NCBI GenBank assembly: GCA_021799635.1
Contig: JAJZAB010000001.1
Span: forward strand, 408,505 to 472,504
DNA from: Microcaldota archaeon
GTDB lineage: Archaea > Micrarchaeota > Micrarchaeia > Micrarchaeales > Micrarchaeaceae
Length of the DNA: 64,000 nucleotides
Direction: 5' to 3'
Shown: in pieces, positions 23,191 to 30,980 of the stretch
Numbering within the stretch: the stretch's first letter is position 1
Layout: each line of letters starts with the position of its first letter
Made by a program: the position numbers and the translations under genes
The notes under the pieces: model-generated
The model's input: the letters and a program-made list of their open reading frames with translations, nothing else
The model's database searches: none
Told to the model about the DNA's origin: nothing

Positions 23191-23793
23191 TCACTTCTTT
23201 GCAGGCGCGGCGGCCTCCTTCCCCTTCTCCTGAGCCGCAGCGGCCAGCTGCTGCTTTGCGGCTTTCTTCATTACACCTACGGTAGCACCAGTCCTTCCCG
23301 TGGACCTGGTTCTCTGTCCCCTGACCTTCTGCCCGTGCTGATGCCTGTATCCGCGCCAGTCCCTTATTGCTATGTCCCTGCTAACATCCTGCCTGGTTGA
23401 GAATTGCAGGTCATTGCCTATAAGATGAATATCCATTCCAGTCTCGGCGTCCTTGCGCCTGTTGAGCATAAATGCCGGTATCCCGTACTTCACAGGGTCC
23501 TTTATAACGGACTCTATAGATTCTATCTGGTTCTCGCTCAGTGATCCCAGTGTTGCATTCTTCTCTATTCCGAATTTTTGCTGTATTGCGTAAGATACCG
23601 CGTGCGACATATCGTGGCTTATCCCCTTTATGTGCAAAAGCGCCCTTTCTATGCCAAGCTCCCCATTGATGTCCCTGCCGCCTATCCTTATTATGGATGT
23701 TGCGTGCTGCTGCTTCTGATCTCTGTCCCTACCCTGCACTTTCTGCTTAGGACGTTCTTCTTTTTGGTTGTTAGGTAATTTTTCATCTGCCAT
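23191..23793 (-). CDS. rps13: ribosomal protein uS13
   Basis: Core motifs include IIRIGGRDINGELGIERALL, RDIAIRDWRGYRHQHGQKVR and GQRTRSTGRTGATVG. ATG 23793 is the true start: the open frame extends further but is the tRNA-Ser gene. The protein has a charged N-terminal extension (KLPNNQKEERPKQKVQGRD) and an Ala/Lys C-terminal tail, both longer than usual. It contacts tRNA in the 30S head. The tRNA-Ser 3' end lies 11 bases upstream of the start codon. Confidence 0.96.
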   Translation of the reverse strand: MADEKLPNNQKEERPKQKVQGRDRDQKQQHATSIIRIGGRDINGELGIERALLHIKGISHDMSHAVSYAIQQKFGIEKNATLGSLSENQIESIESVIKDPVKYGIPAFMLNRRKDAETGMDIHLIGNDLQFSTRQDVSRDIAIRDWRGYRHQHGQKVRGQRTRSTGRTGATVGVMKKAAKQQLAAAAQEKGKEAAAPAKK

Positions 23794-23804
23794 GAAAGCA
23801 CCAA

Positions 23805-23922
23805 CGCCAGGGCTGGGATATTCAGCTAAATGGCATTTGAACCCAGACGGCCCCGAAGGACCATACGCTAGCAGGATTATCGATTTCCAGGCGTACGCGT
23901 TACCGGTTTCTGCCACCCTGGC
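23805..23922 (-). tRNA. tRNA-Ser (GGA) with two introns
   Basis: Acceptor GCCAGGG pairs with CCCTGGC. Anticodon stem TACGC/GCGTA encloses CTGGAA, 15 extra bases, then A, so the anticodon is GGA and an intron lies at the canonical 37/38 site. The long variable arm GGTCC-TTCG-GGGCC fits a serine tRNA. The T stem CTGGG/CCCAG encloses TTCAAAT followed by 17 extra bases (GCCATTTAGCTGAATAT), a second intron near 59/60. Without both introns the tRNA is 86 bases, normal for type II. It lies directly upstream of uS13. Confidence 0.88.
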
Positions 23923-24028
23923 TTGCTTTATATTAGCGTTATTCACTTTTAAAAAGCTAATGGGTTAAGCATAGATATTGTATTGATAAGGTATTTAAAG
24001 GCTCTTTTATCGCAGCCCCAATTCTCCT

Positions 24029-24238
24029 TTACTCCTCAGAAAGGTATCCAATTACCGATATCACTGCGCCCAGCACGGTAAGGACCCATCCCATACCGCT
24101 GAATGAGCCAGATTCTATGCCAGTTTTGTTTGCAGCGGCGTCATGTGATACGATGCCAGAGGATATGGCGAATCCTGCTAGGATAAGTATGCCTATCACT
24201 ATAAACGCAAATCCAATCCTTGTTATGTCTCTGTTAAT
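24029..24238 (-). CDS. small two-helix membrane protein, apparent AUU start
   Basis: The frame encodes 69 residues with two membrane helices (IGFAFIVIGILILAGFAISS and GWVLTVLGAVISVIGYLSEE) and ends with Glu-Glu. A stop lies four codons upstream of ATT 24238 and there is no canonical start before the first helix. ATT is preceded by GGTGA with four bases between, just as GGTGA precedes ATG 4706 in the copper operon. The function is unknown. Confidence 0.6.
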   Translation of the reverse strand: MNRDITRIGFAFIVIGILILAGFAISSGIVSHDAAANKTGIESGSFSGMGWVLTVLGAVISVIGYLSEE

Positions 24239-24431
24239 AAAATCACCTTTTTATAAGGAAGGTAGTTAGCTTATCCAGATATTTAATTGTTACTTATGTG
24301 GTGGGTGTCCAACAATTCCAATGGCTCTAGTCCACTCGGCATTTTCTCGATACAAAAGAGTATTGGATGAAAACTTATCCTCTAGTAAAAAGAAAAACAT
24401 GGAGGAAGGGATTTTCGCAAAAGTGAACCCT

Positions 24432-24450
24432 GTTAAAAGCCTGCCACTCT
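24432..24450 (+). repeat. duplicated 19-bp piece of the tRNA-Lys anticodon arm
   Basis: GTTAAAAGCCTGCCACTCT is identical to tRNA-Lys bases 24512-24530, in the same orientation and 80 bases away. No other part of the tRNA is present. It could be an insertion scar or the result of a local duplication. Confidence 0.75.
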
Positions 24451-24477
24451 CTAGCATTTTTCGTAGCAAATTTTACT

Positions 24478-24552
24478 CGGGTCTGGGGGGATTTGAACCC
24501 CCGACTTACAGGTTAAAAGCCTGCCACTCTAGCCAAACTGAGTTACAGACCC
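24478..24552 (-). tRNA. tRNA-Lys (TTT)
   Basis: Acceptor GGGTCTG pairs with CAGACCC. The anticodon loop CTTTTAA (anticodon TTT) lies between GCAGG and CCTGT, and the T arm has GGGGGTTCAAATCCCCC. There is no intron and no encoded CCA. TTTAATATAT upstream (minus strand) may be its TATA box. Part of the anticodon arm is repeated at 24432-24450. Confidence 0.95.
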
Positions 24553-24801
24553 ACAGCAAGGATATCAGTGCAATATATTAAAAGGTTGCAGTTATTTATT
24601 TTTGCCGATGCGCCTTCAAAAAGGCTACGCAATGGAATAGAATAATCTGGCTGTAAAAATGCGTTTCCGGCTTATCAAAAAGGCCGCCGCAAAGGGCCAT
24701 TGACCATCAGATCCATATTCGGTTTTCATCCCTTAAAACCCTAGGAACTAGCAGAATTATTGGACAAGCCCAATTTGCTTCCGATCCTGCCACACACAAA
24801 A
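24553..24801. other. intergenic region without recognisable genes
   Basis: About 250 bases between tRNA-Lys and the PadR gene. Apart from the tRNA promoter-like bases next to 24553, I see no gene, repeat or clear hairpin. Confidence 0.5.
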
Positions 24802-25167
24802 TTAAACATTTTTTGCAGCAATGCGTTTGGCATGCTCCTTCCAGCTGCTCTCGCGCGACTCGAAAACATCGCCAAACGACCGGCAGAAATACTTCACCGC
24901 CCCAGCGAGGTGCCTTTCACCTGTACCGGTGAGTCTGTACACTATCATCTTGCCTTTCTTTGATCCGTCTATTAGCCCGTTAGATCTGAGTTCCTTGAGC
25001 GCAGGGTACAACGTGCCGGCTTTCGGCTTCTCTCCTCGCCTCTTGCCTATCTCTACCGCCAGAGCCTCCCCGTGCATTGGCTTCTTTGATAGCAGCCACA
25101 TTATCTGGAAGGAAAGCATTCCACGCATATCGCATCCGTATCTGTGGTGCACGGCAATCAAGTACAT
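24802..25167 (-). CDS. PadR-family transcriptional regulator
   Basis: The winged-helix core is typical: GMLSFQIMWLLSKKPMHGEA, AGTLYPALKELRSNGLI, then KKGKMIVYRLTGTGERHL. At 121 residues it is a short PadR protein with one C-terminal dimerisation helix. Both ATG 25167 and the Met in DMRGMLSF are possible starts. It is divergent from a small Cys-containing protein whose promoter lies in the shared 80-base AT-rich region, so it may control that gene and itself. Confidence 0.85.
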   Translation of the reverse strand: MYLIAVHHRYGCDMRGMLSFQIMWLLSKKPMHGEALAVEIGKRRGEKPKAGTLYPALKELRSNGLIDGSKKGKMIVYRLTGTGERHLAGAVKYFCRSFGDVFESRESSWKEHAKRIAAKNV

Positions 25168-25244
25168 ATAGGACTACCTACATATTTAAATATTTGCCGC
25201 GTGTAATATATATGACATCCTATATAAGGGTGCCGGTGTACAAC

Positions 25245-25415
25245 ATGTATGGATCTGGAAATAAAATGTGCGGATGCGGAATGAATCCTGAGGACTTCAG
25301 GAACTTCCTGACCAAAGAGGAAAAGGCAGCGATACTCAAGGAATACAAAGAGTCCCTCGAAAAGGAGCTCAAGGGAGTAGAAGAGAGGATCAAGGAAATC
25401 CAGAAAGGAAACTGA
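25245..25415 (+). CDS. small CxC/coiled-coil protein divergent from PadR (DUF5320-like)
   Basis: From ATG 25245 the product has 56 residues: a Cys-containing start (GNKMCGCGMNPEDF) and a long charged helix (LKEYKESLEKELKGVEERIK) likely to form a coiled coil. ATG 25212 is also in frame, but TATATAAGG at 25221-25229 sits about 20 bases before ATG 25245, which fits a leaderless transcript. Small Cys-rich proteins with coiled-coil tails are common PadR partners in archaea. A T-rich run after the stop (25430-25450) may terminate transcription. Confidence 0.65.
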   Translation: MYGSGNKMCGCGMNPEDFRNFLTKEEKAAILKEYKESLEKELKGVEERIKEIQKGN

Positions 25416-25487
25416 TCGGGCTGCCTTTATTTTTTTTAAATATTTTTTAAGCTTTGCACGACTTTAAATCCCGTTATTGGGTAATGT

Positions 25488-26096
25488 CTACTCCTGGTCG
25501 TCCTTGTGCTTCCAGAATTGCAATTTGTTTACAAAATTGACACCCTCCCAATAACGCTCCTCCTTCCAGTAGTCGCCTCTCATGTTGTAGCCCCTCAGTT
25601 CCCAAAAACCCGGCTTATCTACCTTCATCACCTCAATCCCGTCAAGCCACTTAGTGCTCTTCCATGCGTACAGGGTAGGCACGAAAGCCCTCACAGGGCC
25701 ACCGTGGTCAGGCTCCAGGGGTTTGCCGTTCCAGCCGAATGCAACCAGGCAGTTGTCATCTATATACGAAAGTGGGATGTTGGCAGAGTAATCAACGTAG
25801 GATGACCTAAGCATCAGGTAGTCGCCGCTCGGTCCTGCCATATCCAGCAGGCTTTTTATCTTAATACCTTCCCACTCATCACCAAGCCTTGACCACCTTG
25901 TAACGCAGTGCATATCCAGCACCAGCTTCGATTTCTGCATAGACATGAGGTCGTCCCATGATAAGGAGAGTTCCTTATCAACGCTGCCGTATATCCTAAG
26001 CCGATACTCGCCAAGATCTATTCTCGGGGTTTCTGTGGCGCTGAGAACTGGCCATATAAACTTAGTCACAACCTGACCGGGTGGAACTTTGCCCAA
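25488..26096 (-). CDS. sulfite oxidase-family molybdopterin protein
   Basis: The 202-residue protein shows the SUOX/YedY fold signatures: LVLDMHCVTRWSRLGDEWEG with the Mo-ligand Cys (about residue 63), YVDYSANIPL, and GPVRAFVPTLYAWKSTKWL near the end. No signal peptide is visible, so it is probably cytoplasmic. It would need molybdopterin cofactor, a surprising need for a reduced genome; no cofactor genes are in this window. It lies downstream of the MinD-like gene on the same strand. Confidence 0.85.
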   Translation of the reverse strand: MGKVPPGQVVTKFIWPVLSATETPRIDLGEYRLRIYGSVDKELSLSWDDLMSMQKSKLVLDMHCVTRWSRLGDEWEGIKIKSLLDMAGPSGDYLMLRSSYVDYSANIPLSYIDDNCLVAFGWNGKPLEPDHGGPVRAFVPTLYAWKSTKWLDGIEVMKVDKPGFWELRGYNMRGDYWKEERYWEGVNFVNKLQFWKHKDDQE

Positions 26097-26114
26097 AAAA
26101 TAACCATTTAAAGA

Positions 26115-26897
26115 CTAAAAGCCGAAGAACTTCCTAATCCTGCGCCTGAATCCAGCGCCTTCGCGTTTTCTATCAATCTCGGGCTCCCCGAGGCGCAGCT
26201 GGTATGCTCTTGACAGCTCGGCTATGGCCATCGAGAACTTCGAGTTCGGATTTAGCAGGTATGCCGGGGTTCTCTTTGAAATGCTCTGCTTTATTATAGG
26301 ATCGTCAGGCAGGATGGAATACACCACATCACCATATATCTTCTCTATGTTCTCCTTCGTGAGCTCGAAGGTGTCGTTCTGCACCCTGTTTATAACCAGC
26401 CTGTGCCTTATGTGGTATCTCTCATAAGTGGAGGCAAGGCTGGCGCTGCCCCTAGCCGAGGCCAGCTCCGGTATCGTAACTATCATGGCTTCGTTGAAAA
26501 ACCTAATTTCATCTTCTGAAAATGATCCGGGGGCGGAATCGACTATTACGACCTCGTAGCCCTCCTTCCTAACTTTCTTGTAGAACTCGCTGATTTTGTT
26601 TGGCGCAGGTTTGTACTGCGATACAGATATTGTGCCTGGTATAACATTTATGTCAATTGGGCCGTACGAAGAAAGCTCATTCCCGAGCTCGGCGCCGGTG
26701 TCAACTATCTCCTTGTATCCGGTCTCAACGCTGCCAAGACCCAGGTGCGTTGCCACGCTAGGGTTTGAGGTGTCCGCATCTATCAAAAGCACATCATAAT
26801 TGAGGGTTTTTAGCACTGCGGCGAGATTCACCGCTATTACAGTCTTTCCCACTCCTCCCTTCTGCGATGATATTCTTACTATATAGGATTCTGCCAT
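26115..26897 (-). CDS. MinD/ParA-family ATPase
   Basis: The deviant Walker A (QKGGVGKT) is near the start, with DVLLIDADTSNPSVATHLGL and EVVIVDSAPGSF as the further ATPase motifs. The basic C-terminal tail (FRRRIRKFFGF) resembles the membrane-targeting helix of MinD. A spatial-organisation role (division, chromosome or surface machinery) is inferred. ATG 26897 begins MAESYIVRISSQKGG; the frame upstream is not protein-like. It is divergent from the 27029 gene. Confidence 0.88.
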   Translation of the reverse strand: MAESYIVRISSQKGGVGKTVIAVNLAAVLKTLNYDVLLIDADTSNPSVATHLGLGSVETGYKEIVDTGAELGNELSSYGPIDINVIPGTISVSQYKPAPNKISEFYKKVRKEGYEVVIVDSAPGSFSEDEIRFFNEAMIVTIPELASARGSASLASTYERYHIRHRLVINRVQNDTFELTKENIEKIYGDVVYSILPDDPIIKQSISKRTPAYLLNPNSKFSMAIAELSRAYQLRLGEPEIDRKREGAGFRRRIRKFFGF

Positions 26898-27028
26898 CCA
26901 CACAACCTTTTTTCTACTCTGTTTAGGTTCTTGAAAGTTTAAATTAATATGCTTTAGTGCGCAAAAATAAAATAATGAACACATAATCAATCAAAAAGCT
27001 TTTTAAGGTGAGCTAAGAGTTAATACCG

Positions 27029-27754
27029 ATGATGGTAATAAGTGATTTCGGGAAGGGACTCGGCACGCTGTTAAGGCCGCAGAACATAACAAAGAACTTC
27101 ATGTACGTAGGTCAGTCTATAAAATACTACTACAGGCTGTCTGTGATACCAGCCCTAATATTCATTTTTGTTGGGCTCCTGTTCGGCACCAGCATACCTG
27201 CCTTTGGCATAAGTTCGTCCACGATATTCAACTACGGCTTCGGCGGCCTGCTCGGCCTTACCATAGCAATACTCATAACCCTGTGGATACTAACCCCTAT
27301 AAGGATAATAATATTCTCATCTCTGACTCACCTATTCGGCAAGCACATTTTCGGCCTTTTCAGAAATTCCTACGACAACACTTTTGCCGCAGAGGTATAC
27401 GGCATCACTCCAGCCCTGATGTTTTCATGGGCGCCCCTGCTCGGCGTGGCCGGCTTCTCCCTAGTATACGCATCAACCGCGATATATACCGCGCCGCACA
27501 CAAGCCTGGCGGTGCCAATAATATATTCGATGGTCGGGTTATTCCTTCTGTTCATAACAGACATATGGTCCATCGGCATAACCCTCATAGCGCTTGCCAA
27601 CCAGCAGGGAGTAAGCAAGCTGAAGGCCCTTTTTGCAGTAACTGTAGCCGGCTTTACCGGCATTATGATACTGCTGGGCGTAAGCTATGCATACAGCATT
27701 TTCTGGCACGCGCATTTCTTCAATGTATTCAACCTGCTATATCAATTCCTGTGA
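27029..27754 (+). CDS. polytopic membrane protein (Yip1-like)
   Basis: About 241 residues with five or six membrane segments (VIPALIFIFVGLLFG, GLLGLTIAILITLWIL, LLGVAGFSLVYAS, IIYSMVGLFLLFITD, TVAGFTGIMILLGVSYAYS). The arrangement resembles Yip1-domain proteins. The start may be ATG 27029 or 27032. The next gene starts four bases after the stop, so the two probably form an operon. The function is unknown. Confidence 0.65.
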   Translation: MMVISDFGKGLGTLLRPQNITKNFMYVGQSIKYYYRLSVIPALIFIFVGLLFGTSIPAFGISSSTIFNYGFGGLLGLTIAILITLWILTPIRIIIFSSLTHLFGKHIFGLFRNSYDNTFAAEVYGITPALMFSWAPLLGVAGFSLVYASTAIYTAPHTSLAVPIIYSMVGLFLLFITDIWSIGITLIALANQQGVSKLKALFAVTVAGFTGIMILLGVSYAYSIFWHAHFFNVFNLLYQFL

Positions 27755-27758
27755 TGCA

Positions 27759-29360
27759 ATGGTAAACTACAAGATAATGGCGCTTTTCACATTCATAGGC
27801 ATAGCGTTTGTTCTGTATTATCAGCAGCAACTCGGCCTCTCAGGGGTCTACTACCTGAACGGCCTGTCAGGAGAAGTCAGTGGCTCAAGCACCCTTTTCC
27901 GTTCGTTCCTGTCAAACTCCAATTCCTCAATAGGCATGGATTCCAGTATATACTACAATAGCACAGCATCTCTTATATACAATCCGTCATACATAGAGAG
28001 TTATTCTTATCTCAACGCACATTACCTCAATGTTACCGGGGCTCCGCAGCAACTGGTACCATACAGCCTGCTCAACAATCTAACTATAGCCGTAGTTGGT
28101 AGCATAGGGGGAGGCAATCCTCTCGAGACGGCCGCCTACGTAAGCACCACAAAAGCGCCCAGGATATTATCCTATTCCGAGTTGCTGCCGCTGTACGTCC
28201 TCACAATGCTAAACGTTATAGACCCCCTGGCTATGTCAATGCCAAGCACGGCAATGAAGCTAACCTCGCTGTCTGTAGGAAACTATTCTCTCGGATACAA
28301 GGATCCACTTTTCAGATACTCGACCATAGCCTATTTTTACGGTCTCGGCATCCCTGCATTCCAAAACTCATCCATAACCCTAAACCCGAGAACCGCGAGA
28401 ACGGCATCGATAATACCTTTCGACGCCACAGACGCGCTGTCAGTATACGAAATAGAGCTATCGAAATACTACATACAAAGCCAGTCAAAAATACTGTCAT
28501 CGCTATACTCTTGCGGCCTGTTCAACCAGCCCAGCCAGCCGAACACGAATTTAAACTCCCAGTTTTACGGAATAGCCATAGCGGCCGTTGGGGGCCCGTT
28601 CTCAAACATTACTACTGAATACACGGTCAGCGGCTTTACGGGCTACCAGCCTGGTATTTCATCCCAGAGCAGCGGCTGGCTCGCCCAAGCCGCCTTTGCA
28701 GACCCAGCGAGGCTGAACTACATACAGAACGGCACTGCAGACTGCACGCAGCCCGCAGCGCCAGGACAAAACCTGTCTATCCAGAAGCTTTTCTACCTGC
28801 TCTCATTCTCTCAGTACGAGAGCGGGATGCTGCAGCAGCTCCTCTACGACAAGAGCCCATCGCTTACCATACCTCTAGAGTGGTACTCTGACAACTCCAT
28901 AATGTTCGAAATAGGGAACCTGAACCTCAATTCTACATCACGCATAATAGTCAATGTGGACAACTCCACCCTTAACTACAGCAGGTACTACAACTTCATA
29001 ATAGCCCGGGTTCACCTGAACCCTGGTTTCCATTCCGTATCGCTGATAATCGGCAATCAGACTTTGGCCAGCACCATATTTGTCCAGCCATACATACCGG
29101 TGTATATATCAAGATCTAATGATAGTTTCACCATCACGCTACAAAATGAAACTTTTTCAAACGTCAACATTACCGATTTATCTATATCTGACAGCAGCGG
29201 GCACATACTAACGTACCCGCAGTTCTTCCTAAACAAAAAGGAGACTATCTACCTGCAGGCGCTGCAGAACTGCAGCGTAGGCGAACGCGAACAGTATACC
29301 ATAGACTTCAACACGCAGTACGGAAAGGAACACATCGTAAGCACCATCCAGTGCACATGA
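27759..29360 (+). CDS. large membrane-anchored extracellular protein of unknown function
   Basis: From ATG 27759 the 533-residue protein has one N-terminal helix (IMALFTFIGIAFVLYYQQQL) and a long extracellular part with more than a dozen NxS/T sequons. The last third is beta-rich and Ig-like (STSRIIVNVDNSTLNYSRYY, NPGFHSVSLIIGNQTL). The in-frame extension to 27687 overlaps the previous gene and is rejected. It probably works with the upstream membrane protein. No catalytic motif is recognised. Confidence 0.65.
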   Translation: MVNYKIMALFTFIGIAFVLYYQQQLGLSGVYYLNGLSGEVSGSSTLFRSFLSNSNSSIGMDSSIYYNSTASLIYNPSYIESYSYLNAHYLNVTGAPQQLVPYSLLNNLTIAVVGSIGGGNPLETAAYVSTTKAPRILSYSELLPLYVLTMLNVIDPLAMSMPSTAMKLTSLSVGNYSLGYKDPLFRYSTIAYFYGLGIPAFQNSSITLNPRTARTASIIPFDATDALSVYEIELSKYYIQSQSKILSSLYSCGLFNQPSQPNTNLNSQFYGIAIAAVGGPFSNITTEYTVSGFTGYQPGISSQSSGWLAQAAFADPARLNYIQNGTADCTQPAAPGQNLSIQKLFYLLSFSQYESGMLQQLLYDKSPSLTIPLEWYSDNSIMFEIGNLNLNSTSRIIVNVDNSTLNYSRYYNFIIARVHLNPGFHSVSLIIGNQTLASTIFVQPYIPVYISRSNDSFTITLQNETFSNVNITDLSISDSSGHILTYPQFFLNKKETIYLQALQNCSVGEREQYTIDFNTQYGKEHIVSTIQCT

Positions 29361-29379
29361 AGCAAAGCGTGCGTTTCAT

Positions 29380-30552
29380 TCAGCCTCGGCTGACAAAACC
29401 CCTTCCGCTGTACAGCACTATGCAGCCAGCAGCTATAGATACGATTCCAGCGTAAGCGTACGAGTAAAAGGGGCTTATAACGTAAAGCAACCCCATTATC
29501 AGGTTTGCGAGGAATATACCTATGCTCCTGGACGCGGATAGAGAGCCCATCCCGCTCCCGACCTCCCTGATGCTCTTTATGAATGATATTATGGTAGGCT
29601 CAAGTGTTTCTATCGCCCCGAGCGAGAACCCCAGCACAGCTACAGAAGCGTAGAGAAGAATTATGTTATGCCCCAAAAGGTAAGCAAAGGCAAGCCCAAA
29701 CGTGCCAATTCCTGAAAGTATGTATCCAGTCTTTGCAAGAGAAGAAACCCTGTTCACGACCCGCGACCCTATAATATAGCCAGACACCGCAGACACCCCC
29801 AGATATACGGCGTAAGAGCCTATGCCCAAAAGGCTGTTAGAGGACTGGGCGATTGTCAGTATAGGGAAACCTAGGCTGTAGGAGCTGAAGCCGTATAGCG
29901 AAGTGGCCAGTATTATCCCCTTATACGTCCTCCGGTCAACGTCGGTCTGCTTAGCCGCGCTCTTTTCAGGTGCTTCTTTCCCATGTAAGCCTGTGTGCCT
30001 AGTGAAGAGGAGCAGCACCGTAGATATAGTTATTGGTATGGCGGTTATAAGAAAAATTACCCTATAGTCCAGCCCGTGTATGAGGAAAACAAGCAGCAGC
30101 ACGATTGAAAACATTCCACCCCCTATGTCGAGCGCGTGGAGGAATCCGAAGACCCTGCCCCTATTCTTCCTGTTTGTGCTTTCGACCAGCATCTTCCTCC
30201 TAGAGGGCGACCTGAAGTTTCTAGCCCACCAGCCGCTTGCAAAAAGTATCACGGCGACAGTGGGGCTGATTGCAAGTCCTGTCAGAGACAGTATAGGTAT
30301 CAGGGCGTTGCCAAGCACCGCTATCCACTTGTCGTTGAACCTGTCTCCCAGCACACCCCCGGCATAGCCGAAGATGGAACCCACCCCGAAAGCTACCGCA
30401 TTCGCTATTCCGAACTCGTATACTGGGGCCTTAAGGAAAAGCACCAGGAATACCGGGAAAAGGGCTACGGCAGTCTGGTAGCCAAGGTCAGCAAAAAACG
30501 CTGAAAAGGATATGAGCAACACATTTGAATTTATCCATTTTTTACTTTCCAT
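29380..30552 (-). CDS. major facilitator superfamily transporter
   Basis: The 390-residue protein has about 12 membrane segments. The MFS loop 2-3 signature is recognisable (GYAGGVLGDRFNDKWIAVLG), and NRKNRGRVFGFLHALDIGGG lies in the central part of the first half. The substrate cannot be predicted; drug or small-solute efflux is common for this branch. It is convergent with the 27759 gene. Confidence 0.88.
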   Translation of the reverse strand: MESKKWINSNVLLISFSAFFADLGYQTAVALFPVFLVLFLKAPVYEFGIANAVAFGVGSIFGYAGGVLGDRFNDKWIAVLGNALIPILSLTGLAISPTVAVILFASGWWARNFRSPSRRKMLVESTNRKNRGRVFGFLHALDIGGGMFSIVLLLVFLIHGLDYRVIFLITAIPITISTVLLLFTRHTGLHGKEAPEKSAAKQTDVDRRTYKGIILATSLYGFSSYSLGFPILTIAQSSNSLLGIGSYAVYLGVSAVSGYIIGSRVVNRVSSLAKTGYILSGIGTFGLAFAYLLGHNIILLYASVAVLGFSLGAIETLEPTIISFIKSIREVGSGMGSLSASRSIGIFLANLIMGLLYVISPFYSYAYAGIVSIAAGCIVLYSGRGFVSRG

Positions 30553-30589
30553 GATTATGAATAAAATCGCATATTTAAAATTTTATGCC

Positions 30590-30627
30590 CTGCCAGGCCC
30601 AAGCCCGCACAGCCCCATGCCTGGCAG
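30590..30627 (+). repeat. inverted repeat (9-bp stem)
   Basis: CTGCCAGGC (30590-30598) and GCCTGGCAG (30619-30627) pair perfectly around a 20-base loop. It lies in the GC-rich spacer between the MFS gene start and the small zinc-ribbon gene. The role is unknown. Confidence 0.45.
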
Positions 30628-30711
30628 TAAAGCCGGTAATGCCAGCATAGCTGCCCAGCCTGTGCCAACTATATATTTTATAATAGTTTACCATAAATAC
30701 TTGGTGATAAA

Positions 30712-30852
30712 ATGGAAGCGTATTGTTTTAAATGTAAGCAAAAAAGGGAGATGAAGGACGCAAAAGAGATTTCAATGAAAAATGGTAGGAAGGCTCTGAC
30801 AGGCTTCTGTTCGGTATGCAAGACAAAAATGTTCAAGATCGGCGGCAAGTAG
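30712..30852 (+). CDS. small zinc-ribbon protein (DUF5679-like)
   Basis: The 46-residue protein has CFKCK at residues 5-9 and CSVCK near the C terminus, with basic residues between and after (KMFKIGGK). This fits the small archaeal DUF5679 zinc-ribbon family, possibly nucleic-acid binding. GGTGAT lies three bases before ATG 30712 and ATATATTTTATAATA upstream gives a promoter. A short hairpin CGCCAG-CATAC-CTGGCG follows at 30882-30898. Confidence 0.8.
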   Translation: MEAYCFKCKQKREMKDAKEISMKNGRKALTGFCSVCKTKMFKIGGK

Positions 30853-30980
30853 CCAGCCGCCAGCCCATCTGGAAACACCCGCGCCAGCATACCTGGCGTG
30901 CCGTTAAAGACCGGCTGCGACCAGCATAACATTTTTAAATCTTTAATTTCAAATGCATTTGTTTGTTTTGAGGGGTCAAT

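Noticed and set aside
23794-23946. N-terminal extension of uS13
   Set aside because: The added residues are the tRNA-Ser gene read as protein. ATG 23793 gives a normal uS13.
24321-24581. 86-codon plus-strand frame over the tRNA-Lys gene
   Set aside because: Its middle part is the antisense translation of the tRNA (the well-known GGFEPPTYRL-type artefact) and the rest is not protein-like.
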